Source of the DNA: Bombyx mori
Lineage: Eukaryota > Arthropoda > Insecta > Lepidoptera > Bombycidae
Length of the DNA: 64,000 bases
Direction of reading: 5' to 3'
Assembly: GCF_030269925.1 (NCBI RefSeq)
Contig: NC_085121.1
Span: 4,481,501-4,545,500, forward strand
Shown here: one piece after another, positions 1-8,177 of the stretch
Layout: every line of letters begins with the position of its first letter
How positions within the stretch are numbered: position 1 is the first letter of the stretch
The notes under the pieces: model-generated
The model's database searches: none
Seen by the model: only the letters and a program-made list of their open reading frames with translations
Told to the model about the DNA's origin: nothing
Translations under genes and position numbers: made by a program

Positions 1-2403
1 GGACGCCAACTTGGCTTTGCCTTCCAAATGACTCCGAAACTGGACATCGCTCGAAACGTCGACCCCAAGTATCCCGATACTCTCGGAAGGTTGCAGGGAT
101 ACTCCTTGGAATTGCGGCGCCATGACAAAGGGGTCCTTCTTCGCAGTGAACGCGCAAACTTGTGTCTTTATCGGGTTGAATTGAACCAAGTTCAATTCAC
201 CCCATTCGGAGACTCGCCCCAGAGAGTTCTCCACTTCAGACACAAGTTTTGATCGTCTCTCTTGCACCACGCTCCGAGAGAGACTCTGATGGCCGATATA
301 TCGCGCATCCCCCGTGCTGTCATCCGCATAGCAATGCATGCCATCAATAGACAGCATGTCATTGATATACAGGATGAAAAGCGTGGGGGAGAGCACCGAA
401 CCTTGTGGAACGCCAGCGTTGATGGTCATGGTATCAGAACAGTCACCGTCTACAACGACCGTGATGCTCCGCCCATCCAAAAAGCTAGCGATCCACTTGC
501 AGAGACCCTCGGGGATTCCGTAAGATGGTAACTTCGATAGAAGTGCCCTATGCCAGACCCTGTCGAAGGCCTTCGCGATATCAAGGCTCACAGCAAGAGC
601 CTCGCCCTTGCTCTCCAAGGCTTCAGCCCACCTGTGAGTAAGGTATACAAGAAGATTGCCAGCTGAGCGACCGTGACGGAAACCGTACTGTCGGTCACTG
701 ATCAGCTGGCGATCTTCAAGATACTTCAGGAGTTGTGTATTTATAATTCGCTCCATCACCTTGGGAAGCAAGGAAGTTATCGCGATAGGCCTGTAGCTCG
801 ATGGGTCCGACCGGTCACCCTTCTTGGGGATAGGGTGGACGTGGGCGGTCTTCCATGAAAACGGAACCCTGTTAGTGCAATAAGAGAGGCGATACAAACG
901 CGTTAGCGCAGGTGTCAGCTCAGGGGCGCACGTTTTCAAAACCACTGCGGGGATGCCGTCTGGCCCACTCGACTTATGGACGTCCAGGAGTCGGAGCTCC
1001 CGCCTGACTGCACACTGTGTGAAGCAGATATCCGGCAGGGAGCTATCACACCGGGGGATGTTCGGTGGTGTGGCACCCCCGTCGTCCACAGTCGAGTTCG
1101 AGGCGAAGAGTTTGACCAGAAGGTCAGCCTTCTCTTTCGCGCTGTGGGCCAGATTGTCATCGGACTTGCGCAGTGGTGGGAGACTAGACCTGCAAAAGTT
1201 TCCTTCTGCAGCTTTGGCGAGCGACCAAAAAGCACGGCTCCCGGAGGGATAGCTCTTCAATCGCTCGCCAACTCTAGCAACTTGCTCCGACTTCGCCTTG
1301 GCAATTACCTTCTTGTAGGACCTGGAAGCGGCGTTATATTTCCGCCTTTCCCCTGAGATGTTAGAATCCCGACGTCTCCTGGCATTATCCCATGCCACGT
1401 ATGCGGACCGCTTGAGGCGTGCAGCATCCCTGCTGGCATTGTTATACCAGGGTCTGCTGCGACCCCCAACGGGCACTTCAGAGGAGGGAATAAACAATTC
1501 CATCCCCTGGAGCACCACGTCTTTAAGACGGTCCGCACAGACGTCAGGATCAGCAGAGGAAAAGCAGAACCGCCCCCATGGGTAGGATGCGTAAAATTCA
1601 CGCAATCCATCCCAATCTGCTGACATATACCGCCAAACTCTTCGATACCCGGTCGTCGTTCGACGATCAGGACGAGAGAGTGGTACGGCAGCACGAATAA
1701 GGCAGTGATCAGACGATCCAAGCGGAGCGTCGACCACCACACTGTATCCGGCCGGATCTGTGGTCAGCAGAAGGTCCAACAAAGAAGGCTCGTGCCCCTC
1801 GATATCTGGGACACGGGTGGGCTGTGTCACCAGCTGGGAGAAGCCGTAGGCCAAGGCGAAATCGTAGGCAGTCCGACCCGGGAGGTCAGTGGTTCTGGAC
1901 CCCAACCACTCTTGGTGGTGAGCGTTAAAGTCTCCAAGAACCACCACCTCCGCAGATGGGTACTGCTCAAGCACGCGGTTAGTCCCCTCTTGCACATGCT
2001 CAAACAGAGCTGAACCTGCATCACTGCTGTGGGACCTGTACAGGCACGCGTAGATTCGGCTACGGCCCCCGTGGTCTACGCGCAGCCACAAGAGGGACAG
2101 GTCCCGTTGTTCGAGGCCCCGAAGACGGCGACAACAGACATCAGCCCGGACGAATACGCACACCCCGGCTTTACGCAGGAAGTTGTGCTCCAATACGTAG
2201 CCGGGGTACTCAAGGTATGAGGTATCATCCGGAGCAGATATCTGCGTCTCCGTTAAAAAAAGCAGGGCAGGCTGCGCCGTCTCAAGGTGGTGGTGTACGG
2301 CGTCAAGGTTGCTATGTAGGCCCCTGACATTGCTGAAATCCACATTAAATGTGGAATGGGGAACCGCCTGTGAAACCCTTTTCTTTTTTTTTTTCGACTT
2401 CAT
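1..2403 (-). CDS. Non-LTR retrotransposon ORF2 (endonuclease + reverse transcriptase), 3' part beyond the window
   Basis: This encodes a LINE polyprotein that nicks target DNA and reverse-transcribes the element RNA at the nick. I read every codon of this frame and found no stop across 801 codons. The start chosen is the ATG at 2401-2403, with an in-frame TGA three codons upstream. It is followed by a lysine-rich stretch, then an apurinic-type endonuclease: N25, E52 in a TET motif, D158-N160 in GDFNAHH, and D232-H233 in SSDHC. The reverse transcriptase follows, with the SYRPI, DIAKAFD and GVPQGSVLSP blocks and a YADD catalytic box at residues 692-695 (319-330). Related LINE ORF2 proteins are usually somewhat longer, so the C-terminus and 3' UTR lie left of position 1. 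Clade is CR1/Jockey-like, exact family not determined. The intact frame suggests a young, possibly active copy. Confidence 0.93.
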   Translation of the reverse strand, partial: MKSKKKKKRVSQAVPHSTFNVDFSNVRGLHSNLDAVHHHLETAQPALLFLTETQISAPDDTSYLEYPGYVLEHNFLRKAGVCVFVRADVCCRRLRGLEQRDLSLLWLRVDHGGRSRIYACLYRSHSSDAGSALFEHVQEGTNRVLEQYPSAEVVVLGDFNAHHQEWLGSRTTDLPGRTAYDFALAYGFSQLVTQPTRVPDIEGHEPSLLDLLLTTDPAGYSVVVDAPLGSSDHCLIRAAVPLSRPDRRTTTGYRRVWRYMSADWDGLREFYASYPWGRFCFSSADPDVCADRLKDVVLQGMELFIPSSEVPVGGRSRPWYNNASRDAARLKRSAYVAWDNARRRRDSNISGERRKYNAASRSYKKVIAKAKSEQVARVGERLKSYPSGSRAFWSLAKAAEGNFCRSSLPPLRKSDDNLAHSAKEKADLLVKLFASNSTVDDGGATPPNIPRCDSSLPDICFTQCAVRRELRLLDVHKSSGPDGIPAVVLKTCAPELTPALTRLYRLSYCTNRVPFSWKTAHVHPIPKKGDRSDPSSYRPIAITSLLPKVMERIINTQLLKYLEDRQLISDRQYGFRHGRSAGNLLVYLTHRWAEALESKGEALAVSLDIAKAFDRVWHRALLSKLPSYGIPEGLCKWIASFLDGRSITVVVDGDCSDTMTINAGVPQGSVLSPTLFILYINDMLSIDGMHCYADDSTGDARYIGHQSLSRSVVQERRSKLVSEVENSLGRVSEWGELNLVQFNPIKTQVCAFTAKKDPFVMAPQFQGVSLQPSESIGILGVDVSSDVQFRSHLEGKAKLAS

Positions 2404-3072
2404 AGTTGTTCAATTTTCGGAGAGTAGGATTAGGAGAGGTAGGATGTTGGAGGTGAGACCGAGGCAACACCTGAATGAAGCGCGGAACATAGTACGTGCT
2501 CGACCACGGATTGCGTGAGAGACCGACGCAGGGCATGGAAGGGCCCCCAGTCCACTCTGCATGCGATCGCCGGGATCCACTCCGGTCTCCGACTCCGGCA
2601 CGACGACCGCACGACAGGATTTTACACCGGTTGGCGGGACAGCTTCCCGGGGCGGAGTTTAGTAGAGACACCCGGGTTCAGGTCCCCTACTGACCGGCGG
2701 GCGGCAGCGGGTACCGTTTCACTGGGTCTCCCTATACCCCCGTCAAACAATCACGCCCCGTGAGTTCGCACGCACGTCTGCTCCGCAAGTTCCAGGCGTC
2801 ACCAAGACTCACCCCCAACAAGGAAGGGGAAAGGGAAGGGATAGAACTGGCTCTCCAACCCACACGCCGGAACACAGCTAGGCTATTTGGCGGCGGACTC
2901 TAGTTGGAGGGTGGTCGCCAGCCAGTCGGACTAGGTCCTACCACCGGTTTTGTTTTCGGCTCCCGTTTAGCACCACCCAGGGGTCACTTGTAGGGAATCG
3001 CGGGTTAAACCTACGGAAGCGGGAAGCACCAACCCCCATTAAACCTACGGAAGCGGGAAGCACCAACCCCCA
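2404..3072 (-). mobile_element. GC-rich 5' leader of the left-edge LINE
   Basis: This is the 5' region of the LINE whose ORF2 starts at 2403. It is markedly GC-rich until about 3072, where the sequence changes abruptly to AT-rich DNA, so 3072 is the likely 5' boundary. Overlapping short minus-strand ORFs (for example 2345-2671) show no zinc knuckle or other ORF1 signature. The element is therefore either ORF2-only or truncated inside an ORF1. Its far end carries a 34-bp direct duplication. Confidence 0.6.
3005..3072 (-). repeat. Two perfect tandem 34-bp units at the LINE 5' end
   Basis: Units 3005-3038 and 3039-3072 are identical. They sit exactly at the boundary between the GC-rich LINE leader and AT-rich flank. 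Tandem 5' units are known as promoter monomers in some LINEs; a promoter role here is inference. Confidence 0.8.
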
Positions 3073-4172
3073 AATATACAGACTTTGACCACATATCTCA
3101 AGGTGGGTGGCGTATTCGGCTTTTGAGGTCTAAATGTTTTAAATGCTCTTATTACGAAAGCATCGAAGCATGATCACTAGGGTTATGGTCACCTACCATG
3201 ATGACGTCAGCATAACCAGTCGACGAACGACTTCTAAGCCTTACGTGTATATCAAATATCAGGTATTAATGAGGGAGAAGAGTGACCGTAAAAAAATAAT
3301 CGCAACTTATGGTTTTTATTTTATTTTTATTAAACGTATACAGAATATCTGGATGTTGAAACGAAAAAAATTACCTAAAATAAAAATTTTGTTAACAAAT
3401 ATCAGAAAAATTCCTGAACGACACACAGCAATACAGTCAAAAATAATTGAATTAATTTTAGTTCATATTTGCAACCCTCATAATAATTCAGTATAAATAA
3501 AAACTTTAAGCAGTAATTTTTAATCAATTGTAAAATCATTATAAAAAGTATGTCATTGTTAAAAATAATTTATACTTTAGTCCTAGTTATAATATAATAT
3601 TTTAATTAAAAAAGAAATATATGTTACTCAGCCCTATGATCTGAAAGATACTAAATTTAACGGGGACCATGATTACGGGATTATCCTATAAACCCCCGGA
3701 CTGTGTTTGGATCCGCATACGTTGACAGCTCAGATTGAATGCGGAGCTTTCATTTCGGGTAATTGTATACGTTCAAAGTAATCAAAGCTCGAAACAGTCT
3801 AACGAAGAGCTTAATTAAATAAATTTTGATTATAAATTAAATTTCCTAATTATTCTACCAAACAATATTTGTATGAAAATAGAGATAAACACTTTATGCT
3901 ATCTGTGGTCTTTCAAAACTAGGCTTTGTAAATTTCGTTTTTGTCGACGAACAATTTTATCGCAAAACACACACATTTCCACATTATTCTGTTTTACGGA
4001 AACAGCGCTGTATCCGTATTTGTACTAAGGAATAAATTCTAAATTCGTATTTTGTGGTCAACACTGATACTGTACCAACATTTAGATACAAAAAGTTAGA
4101 TTTTCCAGTCATTTTTTTTTAATCATCAAATAAGTGAACCTATTAGCGATTTAAATTAAGAATCTTTAAAAA
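3073..4172. other. AT-rich intergenic DNA
   Basis: No gene is recognised. Positions 3085-3130 resemble a short divergent piece of the Bm1 SINE (the 'atctcaaggtgggtggcg' block). The 117-codon ORF at 3143-3496 has low-complexity Lys/Ile-rich composition typical of chance AT-rich frames. Confidence 0.5.
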
Positions 4173-4314
4173 AAAACTCTAAAATTTGAAAATCATTTTA
4201 TGAAATGTATTTTATTTAAAATAAAACGATTCGTTCACAATACAAAACTCTAAAATTTGAAAATCATTTTATGAAATGTATTTTATTTAAAATAAAACGA
4301 TTCATTCACAATAC
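4173..4314. repeat. 71-bp tandem duplication
   Basis: Units 4173-4243 and 4244-4314 differ by one base near their ends. Each contains a short AT palindrome around 'ttttatttaaaataaaa'. The high identity points to a recent duplication. Confidence 0.9.
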
Positions 4315-4946
4315 GTCTACGGACGAGTCGGAGAATAATTATTTCGTGCATTAAAACAACTTAATTTAATTCTGCTTAGAAACTTCTGGAAACATCGAAT
4401 TATATAGAAATTAATGTACTTAAGATGCTTTAATTACATTAAGTTAAGTAAAAGATGTTCTCAAAAAATTCAAAAGCAAACAAAAATTCACAATAAATCT
4501 TTTTTGTTACGCTAAAACTAAAAATTGTGGAGTAAACCTTAAAGTAACAAATAAAACTGGTACTTTATTATTAGCGGCGTCGTCGCTTCGAAATCTTCCA
4601 GGTAACACTGTAGAGATATAATTACATTTACTTAACCGAAATAAAATACACATACTTATGTAATATTATGTGGGAATTAAAATTTATCGCAATCAAGCTA
4701 GTTTTACTACTGCTTAAGAGATATAAGATAATAAAGAAACATCTTTTTAGTTGCAAAATTGAGAGATCAATTTCCCAGTCCCAGGCTGACTCCTGCTTTT
4801 CGACAGTAAAGCTCTAGTAAAGTTTTCAAAGGCAAAGTTATCAAAAACGAAAAAGTATTAAAATAATTTAAATATTTTTTACTCTTCTTCTTTTTTCTTT
4901 AAATATTTTTTTTTCTTTCTCCTTTTTTTTTATATGTTATTTTTCG
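4315..4946. other. AT-rich intergenic DNA
   Basis: No ORF, RNA gene or recognisable element was seen. Pyrimidine-rich low-complexity sequence lies at 4880-4935. Confidence 0.5.
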
Positions 4947-5054
4947 GCGGCAGATAGAAGCAAATGGCCTGGAATGAACCGGAATAAGCTCTTGTTGCGA
5001 GGAGGTGGTCACGACCCTCGGCATTGAGGAAACCGAAGCTAGAAGAAGAAGAAG
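4947..5054 (+). pseudogene. LINE 3' end: last 26 codons of a reverse transcriptase plus GAA tail
   Basis: The frame 4947-5027 reads as the conserved C-terminus of a LINE ORF2 (AADRSKW...RGGGHDP..), ending in TGA at 5025. It is followed by a short 3' tail rich in GAA. The same terminus recurs at 19382-19552, so both are 5'-truncated copies of one family. Only the end is present, so it cannot be functional. Confidence 0.75.
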
Positions 5055-5082
5055 CCTGTTAGATGTTATAACAAATTTTATA

Positions 5083-5203
5083 AAGCGTAGCTGTTAGCAA
5101 ATCCGATCCCTCCTCGCTGAGCCTTACTCGTCCACCTGTCCTGGTGAAACTGGAAAGGCCTCCGGGCCATCAGTAATACTCCAATCATAAAAAAAAAAAT
5201 AAT
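5083..5203 (+). mobile_element. 5'-truncated copy of the Jockey-type LINE 3' UTR
   Basis: The sequence matches the last ~115 bp of the full element at 6343-11278, including the block around 'ctgtcctggtgaaactgg' and the terminal 'caatcat' followed by an A run. It is therefore a severely truncated insertion of the same or a sister family. Confidence 0.85.
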
Positions 5204-5472
5204 ATATTAATAAGAATGTAACTTTGTCTAATACGTTTCAACGCCCAAATTATTGAAAGGCTTCTGACGAACTACGGCGTGGAACTAATTTTAATCCTGG
5301 GAACGAATTTATGTTACATCTCATAGGGCTGCGGAGGACTTGTCTCCGCCAACACCTTTAAATAACAGGCCATGCAGACGAATTTATAGGTGGCGAGCTA
5401 TTTTATATTTTATTGTCTATTTTATAAGTATGCGTAATGACTGATAGTAGGGAATATTATGAGCTATCACGT
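5204..5472. other. Intergenic DNA
   Basis: No feature is recognised apart from a small hairpin-forming motif (gcggag/ctccgc) near 5330-5350. Confidence 0.4.
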
Positions 5473-5716
5473 ACTGGTGGTAGGACCTCTTGTAAGTCCG
5501 CGCGGGTAGGTACCACCACCCTGCCTTTTTCTGCCGTGAAGTAGTAATGCGTTTCGGTTTGAAGGGTGGGGCAGCCGTTGTAACTATACTGAGATCTTAG
5601 AACTTATATCTCAAAGTGGGTGGCGCATTTACGTTGTAGATGTCTATGGGCTCCAGTAACCACTCAACACCAGGTGGGCTGAGAGCTCGTTGACCCATCT
5701 AAGCAATAAAAAAAAA
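5473..5716 (+). repeat. Bm1 SINE, 3' part
   Basis: It starts at 'actggtggtaggacctc' and runs through the shared body to 'aagcaataaa' and an A run. The tRNA-derived head is absent. It is a non-coding retroposon copy that needs LINE enzymes to move. Confidence 0.9.
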
Positions 5717-6330
5717 CCATACCGTTCCCCTTTGTCTATTTAAAAGGGGGAGAGGCTGTCATAGTAAACAGTTCATAGTCCGAACTCAGGTCTCAATGTG
5801 AGCATTGATATTGTGTGTGTTAGTATGCCTTAAATTCGTTCATCAGCCCAGTGCAATTAAAAAAAAAACACTTGTTTTTTTAACATGATTCTAACCGCAG
5901 CGTGTTAAAGACTAAATTCCACTGCATACGTTGCCTTTTACTTGGGCGCTCGCAGATCGTCGGGCACTCCATAAACGTTCGAGGCTCGCAAACCAATCTC
6001 TTTACGACCGCTCCCGCCGTCTTTATTATTATCCTAAATGATTACACCCGGGTATAACCGGGAAGAGACAACTCCGCCGCCCCCGCAATTTTAATGATCA
6101 GACGTTTTACGTTAATTAACAATGAAGTTTTAACGTTAATAACTCAAAACGTGGATGTTATTGTACGAGTAATAATGTGAATTTTAGTTTTTAATTGAGA
6201 TTTTGATTAAACGTTAATTTACCGGTCGTTATTCTTAGTTAATATGTTTACGCAAAGGTATCAATAAATTAAACAGCATAACGCAATTCCTAGAGATATC
6301 CGGCATGTAGCATACATTTTAATTGATAGC
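5717..6330. other. Intergenic DNA left of the Jockey element
   Basis: Nothing recognisable. It is AT-rich except for a GC-richer patch at 5940-6090 with no ORF. Confidence 0.4.
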
Positions 6331-6342
6331 ACTAAGCGAAAC
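6331..6342. repeat. Target-site duplication, left copy
   Basis: The 12-mer 'actaagcgaaac' recurs exactly at 11279-11290, directly after the poly-A tail. This fixes the LINE insertion boundaries. Confidence 0.95.
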
Positions 6343-6527
6343 ATTCCGATTTGAGCAACCGCCGCGCGTGGACGTGCTCATTGTTCGTTCGATCGCCCGA
6401 CCTCGGTTCGTGGCACATCTGGCGTCCAAGTGTTTTGTCGGAAGTGACTACCGGTGATAATAGATCATTGTTCGTGGCACATCTGTGTTTAAGTCCCGGG
6501 GCAGCCCCCCCTGGGCAGTCCGAAGAA
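6343..6527 (+). promoter_or_regulatory. 5' UTR and likely internal promoter of the Jockey element
   Basis: This is the region between the left target duplication and the ORF1 ATG. Jockey-clade elements use internal TATA-less promoters in this position; none was identified by motif here. It contains the near-repeated phrase 'ttcgtggcacatctg' at about 6409 and 6471. The frame is open upstream of the ATG, but only from a non-ATG codon. Confidence 0.5.
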
Positions 6528-8174
6528 ATGGAGTTCTCTCCAACCAACACACTGCTCGCGGAATTCTTAAGCGAGAAATACCCGGCCCTCGAAACAGAAT
6601 TTTTAGCTTACAAAGCTAAACGCGCCGTGAACTGTTCTGCCGTGCCCGCCGCGACCGCCGTTTCCGCTACGCCTGCCATTCCCGCGTCCCCTGCAAGCGC
6701 GCGCAAAACTCCCGCGCCGTACACCGCAGCCTCCGTCGCGCCCAGCACACCCGTGTCACCCATACTCCCGCGAAAAACTCCCGCGTCTACCGCGGCAGCT
6801 TCCGTTATACCTCAGCGATCGTCTGCGGCCTCCGTCGCGTCCGCCGCTCCCGCGCCTTCCTCCTCGTCCTCCGACTCTGACTCGGATATGGAGGTTGACC
6901 TCGTTCCCGCCTCATTGACAGATGGATTCACCCTCGTGCAAAAGGGTAAGAAGCGCGCCGCGGAGTCCCGAGCTTCCGCGGCCGCTAAAATAAGCAAAGC
7001 CGCGAACGCGTCGCGCCCCCGCCCTCCGACCCCCGTCGCTCCCTGTCCCCGTGCCACGCCGTCGCCGCGCCCGGTGGCACAAACGGCCCCTCCTCCGTTA
7101 ATTCTTCAAGAGAAGGCTGCTTGGGACCGTGTCTCCCTGGCCCTTAAGGCCAATAACATAAATTTTGTCAGTGCCCGTAACCTCGCGAACGGGATACAAA
7201 TAAAAGTAGCAACACCCGACGACCATAGAGCCCTCTCAAGCTACCTCCGAAAGGAGCGTATAAGTTATCATACGTATACGCTCCAGGAGGAGCGTGAGCT
7301 CCGTGCAGTCATACGTGGCATCCCCAAGGAGTTAGATGCCGAGCTCGTAAAGGCCGACCTACTCGAACAAGGCCTACCCGTAAACTCCGTGCACCGCATG
7401 CACACAGGACGCGGGAGGGAGCCATACAATATGGTTCTCGTCGCCCTCCAGTCTACCCCCGAAGGTAAACAAATCTTTAACGTCCGAACGGTCTGTAGGC
7501 TTTCCGGAATCACTGTGGAAACCCCTCATAAAAAAGGCACTCCGAGCCAGTGCCACAATTGTCAGTTGTACGGGCATTCTTCCCGTAATTGTCACGCGCG
7601 CCCTCGATGCGTCAAGTGTTTGGACGATCACTCCACGACTCTTTGCACTCGCGATCAAAAAACCGCGACTGAACCACCTAGCTGCGTCCTGTGCCGAACA
7701 CAGGGTCACCCCGCGAATTACCGTGGATGCCCCCGAGCCCCTAAAATAAATCGCCGCGTCGCGCGCCAAAACCGCCTCCGAGCTTCCGGCCCTGACATCA
7801 AAGCCACGGCACCCTCTGTGCCGAAGGCTAAGCCTGCCTTCGTGCCGGCGCCGGTGCCCAGCGGCTCGGCCTGGGCTAAACCGTTGCCGTACACGAACAC
7901 GGCTGTAGCTCCCTCCCCCGCGATTCGTCCCGCCCCCGCGTTACGTCCCTCCCCCGTGATTCGTTCCTCCCCCGCGACCAGCACTCCGACCGCGTCCGAC
8001 AATCTCGCTCTAGCGATCGACTTTTTTCAGTCGATCAACTTTGAGCGTGTTAATGCTTTGGGTGACGCCATTCGCGCCGCCTCCACTGCACAACACTTCA
8101 TCGCCGTTGTGCAAGAATACGCTGACGTATACGCGTCGTTAAATACGTACGTCCTCCCCTCACTCCGCCGGTAA
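6528..8174 (+). CDS. Jockey-type ORF1, gag-like nucleic-acid-binding protein
   Basis: An intact 548-aa frame from the ATG at 6528. Gag-like LINE proteins bind element RNA and help deliver it to chromatin. The N-terminal half is low-complexity Ala/Pro/Ser-rich with an acidic serine run (SSSSSDSDSD). Around residues 195-315 there is a region resembling the domain that precedes zinc fingers in Jockey gags. Three zinc knuckles begin at residue 342: C-x2-C-x4-H-x4-C, C-x2-C-x3-H-x4-C and C-x2-C-x4-H-x6-C. A Pro/Ala-rich linker and a short C-terminal helical-looking segment follow. The frame also reads open upstream to 6351, but without ATG, so 6528 is preferred. The codons are GC-rich compared with the AT-rich surroundings, as expected for a mobile element. 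Confidence 0.93.
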   Translation: MEFSPTNTLLAEFLSEKYPALETEFLAYKAKRAVNCSAVPAATAVSATPAIPASPASARKTPAPYTAASVAPSTPVSPILPRKTPASTAAASVIPQRSSAASVASAAPAPSSSSSDSDSDMEVDLVPASLTDGFTLVQKGKKRAAESRASAAAKISKAANASRPRPPTPVAPCPRATPSPRPVAQTAPPPLILQEKAAWDRVSLALKANNINFVSARNLANGIQIKVATPDDHRALSSYLRKERISYHTYTLQEERELRAVIRGIPKELDAELVKADLLEQGLPVNSVHRMHTGRGREPYNMVLVALQSTPEGKQIFNVRTVCRLSGITVETPHKKGTPSQCHNCQLYGHSSRNCHARPRCVKCLDDHSTTLCTRDQKTATEPPSCVLCRTQGHPANYRGCPRAPKINRRVARQNRLRASGPDIKATAPSVPKAKPAFVPAPVPSGSAWAKPLPYTNTAVAPSPAIRPAPALRPSPVIRSSPATSTPTASDNLALAIDFFQSINFERVNALGDAIRAASTAQHFIAVVQEYADVYASLNTYVLPSLRR

Positions 8175-8177
8175 TCA

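Noticed and set aside
3143..3496. 117-codon ORF as a gene
   Set aside because: Lys/Ile-rich AT-driven composition, no domain, no promoter or neighbour support.
7718..8002. Minus-strand ORFs inside the Jockey ORF1
   Set aside because: Antisense shadows of a GC-rich gag gene; no independent signal.
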